The notes under the pieces were generated by a model that had not been told where the DNA came from, made no database searches, and worked only from the letters and a program-made list of their open reading frames with translations. The position numbers and the translations under genes are program-made. From Deinococcus gobiensis I-0 (GTDB taxonomy: Bacteria; Deinococcota; Deinococci; Deinococcales; Deinococcaceae), in contig NC_017790.1 in NCBI RefSeq assembly GCF_000252445.1, positions 736,001 to 800,000 of the forward strand: a stretch of DNA of 64,000 nucleotides, in the 5' to 3' direction. Below are positions 18,188 to 28,437 of the stretch, piece by piece. Positions within the stretch are counted from its first letter, which is position 1. Each line of letters opens with the position of its first letter.

Positions 18188-18276
18188 AATGAGCTTGCTG
18201 TGGATCGGTGACCGGTCGGTGCGGGCGATTCTTTTCTGGGGAAGAGTTCAGAGACGGTGCAGTGTGCCGGAGGGAT

Positions 18277-18480
18277 TCAGTCCTTTTTCTGGCCGTCTTG
18301 ATCTTCGTAGAGGGCAGGATCGTTGGCGCCGTAATGAACGGCGCTGGTGCCGTCGACAGAGGCGTCGAGGGTGTCAGTCTCCTTGACATCATTGGGAGGC
18401 TGATACACGGGGTGGTCAGGCGTGACGGTTTCGCCGGTTTCGGTCATGGGAGCGGTATCGGGCGTCGTGTCCTTGGTCAT
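18277..18480 (-). CDS. Small acidic hypothetical protein (67 aa)
   Basis: Hydrophilic, Asp/Thr/Pro-rich protein starting MTKDTTPDTAPMTETGET and ending EDQDGQKKD. It has no hydrophobic segment and no Cys, and is predicted to be disordered. I do not recognise a family. The composition resembles small stress-related proteins, but that is only an impression. The ribosome site is weak. It converges on the tRNA terminator. Confidence 0.5.
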   Translation of the reverse strand: MTKDTTPDTAPMTETGETVTPDHPVYQPPNDVKETDTLDASVDGTSAVHYGANDPALYEDQDGQKKD

Positions 18481-18713
18481 GCTGCAGTCTCGGCGAGTCG
18501 GACTGGAGAAGAGCAGAAATTGACTGAAGAAGACTTCACCTGATGGCGGGTCGGTCGCCAGGGGTGCACCTGCACAAGCCCGAGCCTCCTTGAGGTGAAC
18601 GGAAGGCGTCCACTCTGGTCTGCTCGCCGGAAAGCACTTCAACATGAAAGGCCACCGAAGTGCCCTTCAACTGTCGGGAGAGGCTCAGCCCGCCCAGTAA
18701 CCGATTGGCCCCA

Positions 18714-18797
18714 TCAGGCTGATCGGTAGGGGCGTAGGGGCGGTGAGGCGAAACCGGCGAACACGGCAGCGAGCAGAACAGCGCCCACCTTCTTCAT
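18714..18797 (-). CDS. Very short signal-peptide-like ORF (27 aa)
   Basis: Starts MKKVGAVLLAAVFAGFASPP after a strong GAGGAGG at good spacing, then stops after a few basic residues. It looks like an intact translation start and signal peptide with the mature part lost. It could be a frameshifted remnant or a genuine tiny exported peptide. The rest of 18480-19110 holds no convincing gene. Confidence 0.4.
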   Translation of the reverse strand: MKKVGAVLLAAVFAGFASPPLRPYRSA

Positions 18798-19121
18798 GTC
18801 GTACCTCCTCAATTTGAACCGTCCAGAGTTGGAGTGTCCTGTGTGGAGTGAAAGCCGATTTGAATGGCGCTACGGGAGAGGGTCAGGTGCGCGACCTGCT
18901 TCGGGACCGGGCCGGTCGAGCCGTAAAGAAGTGGCCTGTTGGCGAATTGACGCATGGGCCACCCTCACGACATGGCGGCTGACCGACCACAGCTGGCACT
19001 GACATGCAACTTGTCGTCGGAAAAGTCTCTCCTCATGGTGCAGAAGGAAGTCCGCCTCGGTTTTCCTGCGCCGAGTTCAGGGCGGCTGTTGCCCCAGAGC
19101 GAGATGCGCTACGGTAGCAGG

Positions 19122-19544
19122 ATGCCACTGCTCCGGGTGCTCCTCGTCGACGACAGCCCTGCGGACCGTTTCCTGGCCCAGGAGGTCTTCTCGGCGCACG
19201 GGGGCACTGTCAGCCTTACCCTGACCGAGAGTGGCGACACCGCGCTGGCCCACCTGAACACCCCCGACGCCCCCCTCCCGGATGTTCTGCTCCTCGATCT
19301 CAACATGCCCGGGATGAGCGGCCTCGACGTCCTCACCGAGGTGAAGCAGTCGCCTACGCTCCACCACATCCCCGTGGTCATGCTCACGACCTCTCACGCC
19401 CGGCTGGATATCGAGGCCGCCTACGCCCTCCAGGCCAGCGGCTACCTCGTCAAATCGTCCGATTTCGGAAGCTTCCTGCAGCAGATCGAAGCCTTCGTCA
19501 CCTACTGGTCCGGACATCTCTTCGCCCTTCCGGCGCTGCCTTAA
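19122..19544 (+). CDS. Single-domain response regulator
   Basis: A 140-residue receiver domain: VLLVDDSPADR, phospho-acceptor Asp about 59 in LLLDLNMPGMSG, VVMLTTS, and Lys in GYLVKSSDF. It is an Rcp1-like stand-alone regulator without an output domain. TACGGT at 19110-19115 ends six bases before ATG 19122, the leaderless pattern; this decides the start over upstream in-frame ATGs. It is followed by a second receiver-only gene. No kinase is adjacent, so the partner must lie elsewhere (the kinases at 368 and 42489 are candidates). Confidence 0.85.
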   Translation: MPLLRVLLVDDSPADRFLAQEVFSAHGGTVSLTLTESGDTALAHLNTPDAPLPDVLLLDLNMPGMSGLDVLTEVKQSPTLHHIPVVMLTTSHARLDIEAAYALQASGYLVKSSDFGSFLQQIEAFVTYWSGHLFALPALP

Positions 19545-19599
19545 GGTTTCCTCTTCCGCTCCCTCACCCCTTCCGGAGCCGAATCCACAGACTGTGGGG

Positions 19600-20043
19600 A
19601 TGCCGAAGTTCCAGGTTCTCCTCATCGACGACAACGAGGCGGACCTGTATCTCCTGGCCGCGGCCTTCGAGGCCTACCCGAACGTTCAACTGGTCCCCTA
19701 TACCCAGCCCGTGGCGGCGCTCCAGTGGGCCGAGTCGCAGGCCCGCAAAGGCCAGTTGCCCGATCTGGTGCTGCTGGACCTCTCGATGCCCCGGATGGAC
19801 GGCTGGGAGTGGCTCCGCACCGCCCGTCGTCAACCCCTTCTGGGTGCCCTGCCGGTCCTGCTGTATTCGCAGACGCCCAGGGAAGTCTGGGCGCAGGACG
19901 AGGCGGGCACGCTGGCCTGCCCCTGCTGGCAGAAGCCCATGACCTTTCTGGAAGTGCAGGCCCAGGCCCAGCAGCTCTGCGAAATCTGGTTGCGCCAGCA
20001 CAGCTTCACCCCCGAGGCGCTCCAGACTCCACACGCGAGCTGA
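19600..20043 (+). CDS. Single-domain response regulator
   Basis: A 147-residue receiver domain: VLLIDDNEADL, Asp about 60 in LVLLDLSMPRMDGWEWL, and Lys in CWQKPMTF. The switch position reads VLLYSQTP, with Ser instead of Thr. An odd stretch, AGTLACPCWQ, carries two Cys just before the Lys. It lies 55 bases after another receiver gene and is probably co-transcribed. ATG 19600 is preferred over the GTG two codons earlier. The partner kinase is unknown. Confidence 0.8.
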   Translation: MPKFQVLLIDDNEADLYLLAAAFEAYPNVQLVPYTQPVAALQWAESQARKGQLPDLVLLDLSMPRMDGWEWLRTARRQPLLGALPVLLYSQTPREVWAQDEAGTLACPCWQKPMTFLEVQAQAQQLCEIWLRQHSFTPEALQTPHAS

Positions 20044-20123
20044 GGCGGCCTGCACGGATACTGGCCCCCTGAAGGGTCCGGGTCACTGTGGACCGGCGCT
20101 GCCGTCTGTGGCGCCAGATCGGA

Positions 20124-20587
20124 CTACAGGTGGACGAGCCTCCCAGGTTCCGCCAGGGTCTTCCGGATCGTGATGCTGGGCTCAAACTTCGTTCGTAGAC
20201 TGCCGGGCTGGACGGTCGTGTCTGAGAATATGGAGCTGGACGGTATGTGTCCCCCTGCGCCCCCAGATGCTGTTTGGGCGGGGCGAAGGCCTGACGGCTG
20301 TAGCCGTGCCGCCGGTGTTCGGCTGCCACCTCGATGAAGGTAACCTGTCGTCTATCCGGCTGCGTCGGCTGCTCCCACAGCACGCCGATATTTTGACCGC
20401 GCTCCGTATTGTAGAGACCGGAGCGGAAGTTGTCCGGTGTCGCTGCTCCGTCGGGCAGGAGTCTCTGGAATTCCGCTGCCGAGCATATAGACGCTTCCTC
20501 GGCGGCTCATCGGCCAATTCCGACCTTCTCTGCGGCCTAGGTGGACACTGAACGCCGACGAGACCGCTGGAAGCTCTCGGGGGTCAT
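20124..20587 (-). pseudogene. Decayed GNAT acetyltransferase
   Basis: No single frame is open, but three frames together spell a GNAT protein. It begins MTPESFQR at 20587. AEKVGIGR is followed by an in-frame stop at 20507-20509, then AAEFQRLLPDGAATPDNF, NTERGQNIGVLW, and the acetyl-CoA motif region VTFIEVAAEHRRHGYSRQAF. After a frameshift near 20250 the C-terminal FEPSITIRKTLAEPG follows, with TAG at 20124-20126. At least two frameshifts and one stop mean it is dead. The remaining 20588-20841 shows no gene. Confidence 0.65.
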
Positions 20588-20841
20588 GGGCTCGGGGCCC
20601 GGCATGAGGCCAGCGTAGACCGGGAGAGGAAGAGGGACGGAACGCCCCGGCCAGGACGTTCCGAGTTTTAGGGGTCAGCCCTGGAGAACAACTCTGTTGA
20701 AACCATCTGTCTCCCCGACCCGGAGGAGTCTGGCCCATCCGGGTTCGGGAGAGCCGCCCGGCTCGGATATGGACAGCGGCAGGCCGGAGGCTCAACTTGG
20801 CGCGTCCCACAGGCGGATTTCGGTAGGGCAGGCGCGGCACC

Positions 20842-21945
20842 CTACTCGAAGAACTTTAGGCTCCAGCCGGTGTTGCTCGTCGGGCCGTTGCCGGGGCCGC
20901 GCGTATAGGCCGTATTGCCCCACCACATGAACGTGCCGCTGTACCACGAGCGGTTGCCCCAGGTGTAGTTCAGGGATTTGGGCACGGCGTGGAACATCAG
21001 GGGAAAGCGCGACCCCGAGGGCGGGCTGGTCGAAACGTCGCCGTTCAGCAGCACGAAACTGTGGTGCCCCGGCCCATTGACATTCAGCGTGGGGTCCCAG
21101 CCGCTCATCATCAGGCTGCCGTTGGAGCCGAACAGGCAGCCGTTGGACTTGTACCACGCCCACACGTTGGTCGGGTCGCCGCCGCTGCTCAGGCGCAGGT
21201 CGGCGAGGCAGTAGTTCGCCGCCCAGCTGCCGTTGGCCGAGTACACGATGTGCAGCTGCCCACTCGGGTCCACGACCGGCTCGGGCGCCTCGTTGACGCG
21301 GGTGGGCGGTGAGGGGTCGGCCTGCTCCCAGCCCTCGCGCGGCTGCGAGATGATGTATCGCGCCCCGGTTGTCGAGGTTGGGGTGTTCATGCGGGCGACG
21401 TAGAGATTCTGCTCGCCGTTGGTGGTGCCCGCCCAGCCGGACCATACGAACCAGCGTGTGCCCCCGAACGTGAAGGCCGTGCCGTCGATGGCCCAGCGGT
21501 CGTCGGGCAGGGACATGCGCTGCGGATCGCTGTAGCCGCTGCCCGGGCTGGCCGAGGACGACACGTACATACGCTGCCCGCCGCCCCCGTCCCCGGCCGC
21601 GAAGTAGATGTAGTAGCGCCCGTCGGCCGGCTCGCGCACGATTTCCGGGGCCCACACGTTGGGCAGATTCTTCGCACTCGCCCAGATGAGCACGCGCGGC
21701 GCTGCCGCCAGGGCGTCCACACTGCCGGCGGCGCGGGTATAGATATTGTTGCCGTCCGACTCGACCGAGTAGTAGGTGGAGCCTACGCGCAGCACACTGG
21801 GGTCGGCGTTGCGGATGCTGGTCTGGCCCTGGGGGGTAAGCAGTGCGGGCGGCGCGGTCTGACTGGCGGTGGGCGCGACCGTGGCGAGCTGGCCGCAGGC
21901 GGCGAGGGTCAGGGTGAGGGGCAGCGAAACACTCCACTTCAGCAT
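20842..21945 (-). CDS. GH43 arabinanase/xylosidase-type lipoprotein
   Basis: A 367-residue lipoprotein with lipobox LAACG near residue 17. The five-bladed propeller landmarks are ADPSVLRVGSTYYSVES (catalytic base Asp), VWAPEIVREPADGRYYIYF, RWAIDGTAFTFGG (modulating Asp) and VNEAPEPVVDPSGQLHIVYS (acid Glu). Family 43 enzymes act on arabinan, xylan or related side chains. It is the last gene of the operon and is tethered to the cell envelope, so it probably trims polymer outside the cell. The exact linkage cannot be read from sequence. Confidence 0.85.
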   Translation of the reverse strand: MLKWSVSLPLTLTLAACGQLATVAPTASQTAPPALLTPQGQTSIRNADPSVLRVGSTYYSVESDGNNIYTRAAGSVDALAAAPRVLIWASAKNLPNVWAPEIVREPADGRYYIYFAAGDGGGGQRMYVSSSASPGSGYSDPQRMSLPDDRWAIDGTAFTFGGTRWFVWSGWAGTTNGEQNLYVARMNTPTSTTGARYIISQPREGWEQADPSPPTRVNEAPEPVVDPSGQLHIVYSANGSWAANYCLADLRLSSGGDPTNVWAWYKSNGCLFGSNGSLMMSGWDPTLNVNGPGHHSFVLLNGDVSTSPPSGSRFPLMFHAVPKSLNYTWGNRSWYSGTFMWWGNTAYTRGPGNGPTSNTGWSLKFFE

Positions 21946-21992
21946 GGAACCTCCAGGACAGGGGGATGAGGTGGGCGGGAGAAGCTGTTCAA

Positions 21993-22910
21993 TCAGGAGC
22001 GCCGGACCCGGGGCACGCCCCCGGACCAGTCCAGCGGCGCGGCGTGGAGCTGCCGTTTGGTGTGCTCGGGATTCCAGGCGTGGAACACCAGGATGTCCTC
22101 GCCGCCGCGCTGCGTCACGCTGGCGTGGCCGGGGCCGGTGAGGCCCGCGCCGGAGCGCAGCACGGTCGCCGCCTGCTGCGGTTCGTGGAAGGGGCCCAGT
22201 GGATGGTCGGCGACCGCGTGACCCACGCCGTAGCCCTCGCCGGTCCAGGCGCCGCCCGAATACAGCAGGTGGAACTGCCCATGACGCTCCACGACGAAGG
22301 CCCCTTCCAGCGTGTGCCAGTCGTGGACACCGCCGTACATCGCCCGCCCCGACTGGTACCGCTGCCAGTCGCCGCTGGCCCGCAGCACGGTACGGATCTC
22401 GCCCAGCCGGGTCATGCCGCGCAGTGGCGCCACGCACAGCACGGTGCCGGGGCGCTCGCCCCCCAGGTCGTCGCGCGCAAAATACAGGAACCACTCGCCG
22501 CTGCTGGCCCGGAAGGGGTGCGGGTCGATGGCGAAGGGCTCGTCCGGCGTGAGGTTCAGGCCCAGGTCACGAAAGGGGCCGGCCGGCCTGTCGGCCACCG
22601 CGACGCGCAGGTGATGGCCCTGGTCCCCGATGCCCACCGAGTAGTACATGTAGAACTGGCCGTCCTCGTGGGCCACTTCCGGCGCCCAGTAGTCGCGCGG
22701 CTCGTCGCTGATGGGTTCCAGCGCCCCGCCGCAGGCCTGCCACTCGCGCAGGTCGGCCGAGGTCAGGACCCCGAAGGCCCGCCCGTCCACCAGTCCGGCC
22801 GTGCCATAGGCGTAGTAGCGGCCCTCATGGAGCAGCACGAAGGGATCGGCGAAATAGGCCTCGTGCAGTGGTCCGGTCGGCAGGAGGTCGGCCGCCACGG
22901 CGTCGCTCAT
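21993..22910 (-). CDS. GH43 glycosidase, cytosolic
   Basis: A 305-residue enzyme without a signal peptide. The GH43 landmarks are [19 protein letters not shown] (base Asp), [37 protein letters not shown] and [20 protein letters not shown] (acid Glu). It probably removes arabinose or xylose from imported oligosaccharides. The ATG overlaps the stop of the preceding GH43 gene (ATGA), so they are translated together. Confidence 0.87.
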   Translation of the reverse strand: MSDAVAADLLPTGPLHEAYFADPFVLLHEGRYYAYGTAGLVDGRAFGVLTSADLREWQACGGALEPISDEPRDYWAPEVAHEDGQFYMYYSVGIGDQGHHLRVAVADRPAGPFRDLGLNLTPDEPFAIDPHPFRASSGEWFLYFARDDLGGERPGTVLCVAPLRGMTRLGEIRTVLRASGDWQRYQSGRAMYGGVHDWHTLEGAFVVERHGQFHLLYSGGAWTGEGYGVGHAVADHPLGPFHEPQQAATVLRSGAGLTGPGHASVTQRGGEDILVFHAWNPEHTKRQLHAAPLDWSGGVPRVRRS

Positions 22911-23911
22911 GGGGCCACCGCCGGGGCGGGCTGGGGCGTCAGGGTCGGGCCCTGCACCTTCACGGCGCCGTCCCGGAAGGAGATCCGGTCGAGCCGCATG
23001 CTGCGGTACCCCCTGTCGTCGCCGATCTGGCCCTGGGTCCAGGCGTGGTAGGCGAGCCAGGTCTGCCCGGCCGCGTCGGTCACGACGCTCTGGTGCCCCG
23101 GCCCGGCCACCTCTCCCTTCGAGACCAGAATCGGGTTCTCGGCGGCCTTGCGGTACGGCCCCGTGACCTTGCGGGCGACCGCGTAGCCCACCGCATACAG
23201 GTCCGAGTCGAAGGGCCCAGCCGAGTACAGCAGGTAGTAGAAGTCGCCGCGCCGGTACAGGGTCGGCGCCTCGATGACGTTGCCCTCCCACAGCGCGAAA
23301 TTCTGGATGAGGGCGGTCGCCTTGCCGGTCAGCTTGAGGCCGTCGGCGCTCAGCGGCTGCACGTACAGGTGCGTGGCGAGGTTGCAGCAGTTGCCGTCGT
23401 TCTTCCACAGCAGGTAGGCGCGGCCGTCCTGGTCCACAAACGGGCTGGCGTCGATGCTGCCCCCCTCGGCCACCTGGCACACGAGCGGCCCGCTGCCCGC
23501 CCCCCGGAACGGTCCGGCGGGCGAGGCCGACACGGCGGCCCCGATGCACTGGCGGCCACTGGCGCGGTCGCGGGCGGTGAAGTACAGCACGTACTGCCCA
23601 CGCAGTTTGGTCACTTCGGGCGCCCAGGTCAGGCCCGGCTGGACCCAATCGGGCAGGGTCGGCAGGGCGTCGCCGGCCCGCTCCCAGTGGACGAGGTCAC
23701 GGCTGGTCATGTGCGGCACGTTGCCGCCCGCGCCGTTGGTGGCGTAGGCGTGATACGCCCCGCCGCTGCGCAGGATGAAGGGGTCGGGAAAGTTGGCGTC
23801 CACGACCGGATTGGTGAAGGTCCGGGCAGGCGCCGGCCCGCCCCCGGCCCCCGAGGTGAGCAGGGGCAGGGCGGCGGCCAGGGCCAGCAGCGCCGGGGCA
23901 CACTTGAGCAT
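22907..23911 (-). CDS. GH43 glycosidase, secreted
   Basis: A 334-residue protein with a signal peptide ([17 protein letters not shown]). The GH43 motifs are [19 protein letters not shown] (base Asp), [38 protein letters not shown] (modulating Asp) and [21 protein letters not shown] (acid Glu). It acts outside the cytoplasm and complements the cytosolic and lipoprotein GH43 enzymes downstream. It follows the MalG-like permease by three bases. Confidence 0.87.
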   Translation of the reverse strand: MLKCAPALLALAAALPLLTSGAGGGPAPARTFTNPVVDANFPDPFILRSGGAYHAYATNGAGGNVPHMTSRDLVHWERAGDALPTLPDWVQPGLTWAPEVTKLRGQYVLYFTARDRASGRQCIGAAVSASPAGPFRGAGSGPLVCQVAEGGSIDASPFVDQDGRAYLLWKNDGNCCNLATHLYVQPLSADGLKLTGKATALIQNFALWEGNVIEAPTLYRRGDFYYLLYSAGPFDSDLYAVGYAVARKVTGPYRKAAENPILVSKGEVAGPGHQSVVTDAAGQTWLAYHAWTQGQIGDDRGYRSMRLDRISFRDGAVKVQGPTLTPQPAPAVAP

Positions 23912-23914
23912 GAA

Positions 23915-24780
23915 CTACTCCTTGAGGCCCGTCGTGGACAGGCCCGCTTCGAGAAAACGCTGCGCGATCAGGTAGGCGACCAGGGCCGGCACCGCCGCCA
24001 GGGTGGTCGAGGCCATCAACTTGCCGTATTCGGTGACGTAGCGCTGCGAGAAGGTCGTGATGCCCACCGGCAGCGTCATCTTGTCCACGTCGGTCACGGT
24101 GTACAGCGGCCACAGGAAGTTGTTCCACGACCCCATAAAGGCGAACACCGCCAGCGTGACGACCGCTGGCAGGCTCAGCGGCAGGATGATGCGCCACCAG
24201 ATGAGCAGGCTGTTCGCCCCGTCGAGTTTGGCGGCTTCCTCCAGCTCGCGCGGAATGCCCTGGAAGAACTGCCGCAGCAAGAAGACCCCGAACACCCCGC
24301 TGATGCCCGGCCAGATCAGGGCGTGGTACGAGTTGATCCAGCCGAAATTGAGCATCATGATGTAGGTCGGGACCAGGGTCACGATGCCCGGAATCATCAG
24401 GCTCGACAGGATGAACCAGAACCAGGTGTCGCGCCCCGGAAAGCGCATACGCGCCAGCGGGTAGGCCGTCAGTGCGCACAGCAGCACGTGCAACGCGGTG
24501 AAGGTCAGCGCGACCACCAGCGAGTTCCACGTCCAGCGCAGGATGTTGCCGTCGGGCGAGGTGAGCACCTCGCGGTAGTTGTCCAGCGTGGGCCGCAGCG
24601 GCCACCACTGCACCGGCGAGACGATGGCGTCGGCCTCGGTCTTGAAGGACGTGGAGAGCATCCAGTACACCGGCGCCAGGAACAGTGCGGCCAGCACGCA
24701 CAGCAGCAGGAAGCGCGGCACCTCGCGCGGAAAGCGCCGGCGCGGCCTGGGTCCTGGCCGCGCGGTGGGTACGGGCGCGC

Positions 24781-24784
<4 letters not shown>
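23915..24784 (-). CDS. Carbohydrate ABC permease (MalG type)
   Basis: A 289-residue inner-membrane permease with six helices. Its first helix starts FLLLCVLAALFLAPVYWMLSTSFK, and the EAA loop reads EEAAKLDGANSLLIWWRIILPLSLPAVVTLAVF. It belongs to the CUT1 oligosaccharide importers and overlaps the partner permease (ATGA). No ATPase gene is in this operon, so a shared MsmK/MalK-type ATPase encoded elsewhere must energise it. Confidence 0.9.
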
Positions 24785-25731
<947 letters not shown>

Positions 25732-25754
25732 GGCTTCTGGCGCTCCTGTGCAGG

Positions 25755-25819
25755 GGCGCGGGACCGGCGCGGCGGTTGCCGAGAAGGGCATTTTCCCCGG
25801 GCCGCACGGGTCCCGCGCC
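25755..25819 (-). repeat. Intercistronic stem downstream of the binding-protein gene
   Basis: Perfect 11-bp arms, GGCGCGGGACC (25755-25765) and GGTCCCGCGCC (25809-25819), with a 43-base loop. It lies between the binding protein and the first permease, the position where a 3' stem protects the more abundant binding-protein message in maltose-type operons. Confidence 0.55.
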
Positions 25820-25830
25820 GGGTCGGGGGC

Positions 25831-27120
<1,290 letters not shown>

Positions 27121-27264
27121 GACGGTTCCTCCTTGAAGGACGGAAGAGGGAGCGGGACCCCGCAGGGTCGGCCGGGCGGCGCGGGCCCCAGGTGCAGACC
27201 ACCGGAGGACCGACTGCGGTGCGCACCTCGGACGGTGCCCACGACCAGATGTGTAGACCCCCGG

Positions 27265-27310
27265 ACTGTAACACTCCCGCCCAAAACCGTCAACAAAATT
27301 CGTGGGTTTT
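27265..27310 (-). promoter_or_regulatory. Promoter and candidate operator of the sugar operon
   Basis: On the minus strand TTGACG (27293-27288), a 17-base spacer and TACAGT (27270-27265) form a good sigma-70 promoter. Directly upstream is AAAACCCACGAATT followed by TTGTTG (27310-27291). The same 14-mer, also ending on the -35 box, is found before the GH2 gene at 28384. Confidence 0.75.
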
Positions 27311-27348
27311 AGGCCGCCGTATGTTTGTGCGTCCAGAGTCGCCTCGCC

Positions 27349-28275
27349 TCAGGAGGAAGGGTCGGCGGGCGGCGATTCGTAGCCCAGGCGCAGCACGATG
27401 TCCTGGGGGTAGTTGCCGAAGGCGCGGCCGAACAGATTCAGGCCGCCCGCGTGCCGGGCGCCTTCCTTGATGCCCAGGCGCACCCGGATGTGGTGGTCGC
27501 GCGTGAGGTTGAGCCGTTCCAGCGTCACGTCCGAGAGCGGCTCCCCGTCGATCCAGGCGCCCTGCGGCGTGACCAGCCAGCGCTTGAGCAGGCCGTGGGT
27601 CGTCTGGTCCTCGGCCCACCACGCCGGAGTCAGGCGGGCGCGCACGCCCCCGAAGTCGCCGGGCGAGGTCCAGGTGCCGACCTCCACGTCGTTGATCCAC
27701 AGCGTGATGTCCGAGGGCCAGTGCTCGTCGAAATGAGGGGCCTCCGAGCACAGTTCCAGGCTCAGCTCGAAACGGGTCGGGGCCGCGCCGTAGGGCACGT
27801 TGTTGGGAAAGGCGTACTCGACGTAGCCGGCGCGGAACCACAGGATCTGCGCGAAGACATGCTCGGGCTCGTAGAAGGAGCGCGGGTCGTCGAGCATCCC
27901 GATGATCTTGTGCTCGGCGGCCAGGCCGCAGCTCGGCGCGGCGCGGATCAGGGTGTAGTTGCCCACTGGCATGCTGACCACCACGTCCTGGCTGTCCTGC
28001 ACGACCGCCGCGCCCGGCAGGGTGAGCAGCAGTTCGTCGTAGCGCTTGCTGATGAGTTTCTGTGCGCCGCGCGTGCCCGGCACGTACTCGACGTGCAGCA
28101 GCCCGGCGTCTTCCAGCCGCTTGATGTGGAAACTCACGGTCGAGGCGGGCATGGCGAGCGCCGCCGTGAGCTCCGTCAGGTTCAGCACCTGGCTGGAGAG
28201 CAGGCTTAGGATCAGCATGCGGGTGTCGTTGCTCAGCGCGTGCGTCACCTTGACGAGGTGGGTGCCCTCGACCAT
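27349..28275 (-). CDS. ArsR-like HTH regulator of the polysaccharide locus
   Basis: A 308-residue protein. Residues 1-80 are a winged helix of ArsR type: VTHALSNDTRMLILSLLSSQVLNLTELTAALAMPASTVSFHIKRLEDAGLL. The remaining 220 residues form a beta-rich region (VSMPVGNYTLIRAAPSCGL, DITLWINDVEVGTW, RLNLTRDHHIRVRLGIKEGA) that could bind a carbohydrate ligand. It lies between the sugar ABC operon and the divergent GH2 gene, which share an upstream element, so it is the likely regulator of both. ATG 28275 is preferred to the TTG one codon earlier. Activator or repressor is undetermined. Confidence 0.82.
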   Translation of the reverse strand: MVEGTHLVKVTHALSNDTRMLILSLLSSQVLNLTELTAALAMPASTVSFHIKRLEDAGLLHVEYVPGTRGAQKLISKRYDELLLTLPGAAVVQDSQDVVVSMPVGNYTLIRAAPSCGLAAEHKIIGMLDDPRSFYEPEHVFAQILWFRAGYVEYAFPNNVPYGAAPTRFELSLELCSEAPHFDEHWPSDITLWINDVEVGTWTSPGDFGGVRARLTPAWWAEDQTTHGLLKRWLVTPQGAWIDGEPLSDVTLERLNLTRDHHIRVRLGIKEGARHAGGLNLFGRAFGNYPQDIVLRLGYESPPADPSS

Positions 28276-28383
28276 CAATGTGCGTGCCTCGCGCCGTCTG
28301 GGCGTCTGTTTCGACAGGGGGCCAACCTCCTGGCGCCCACTCTAGCAACCCGGCCCGCCGCACCGAGGCGCCTTCCCCCACCG

Positions 28384-28406
28384 AAAACCCACGAATTAAG
28401 TTGAAA
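28384..28406 (+). promoter_or_regulatory. Shared operator and -35 of the GH2 gene
   Basis: AAAACCCACGAATT (28384-28397) is followed by AAG and TTGAAA (28401-28406), a -35-like box. Eighteen bases later comes CAGGAT, and AGGAGG lies just before the ATG. The 14-mer and the following GTTGA are the same as at the sugar ABC promoter. Confidence 0.65.
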
Positions 28407-28437
28407 GTATCCGAGTCGGGGTGACAGGATAGGAGGC

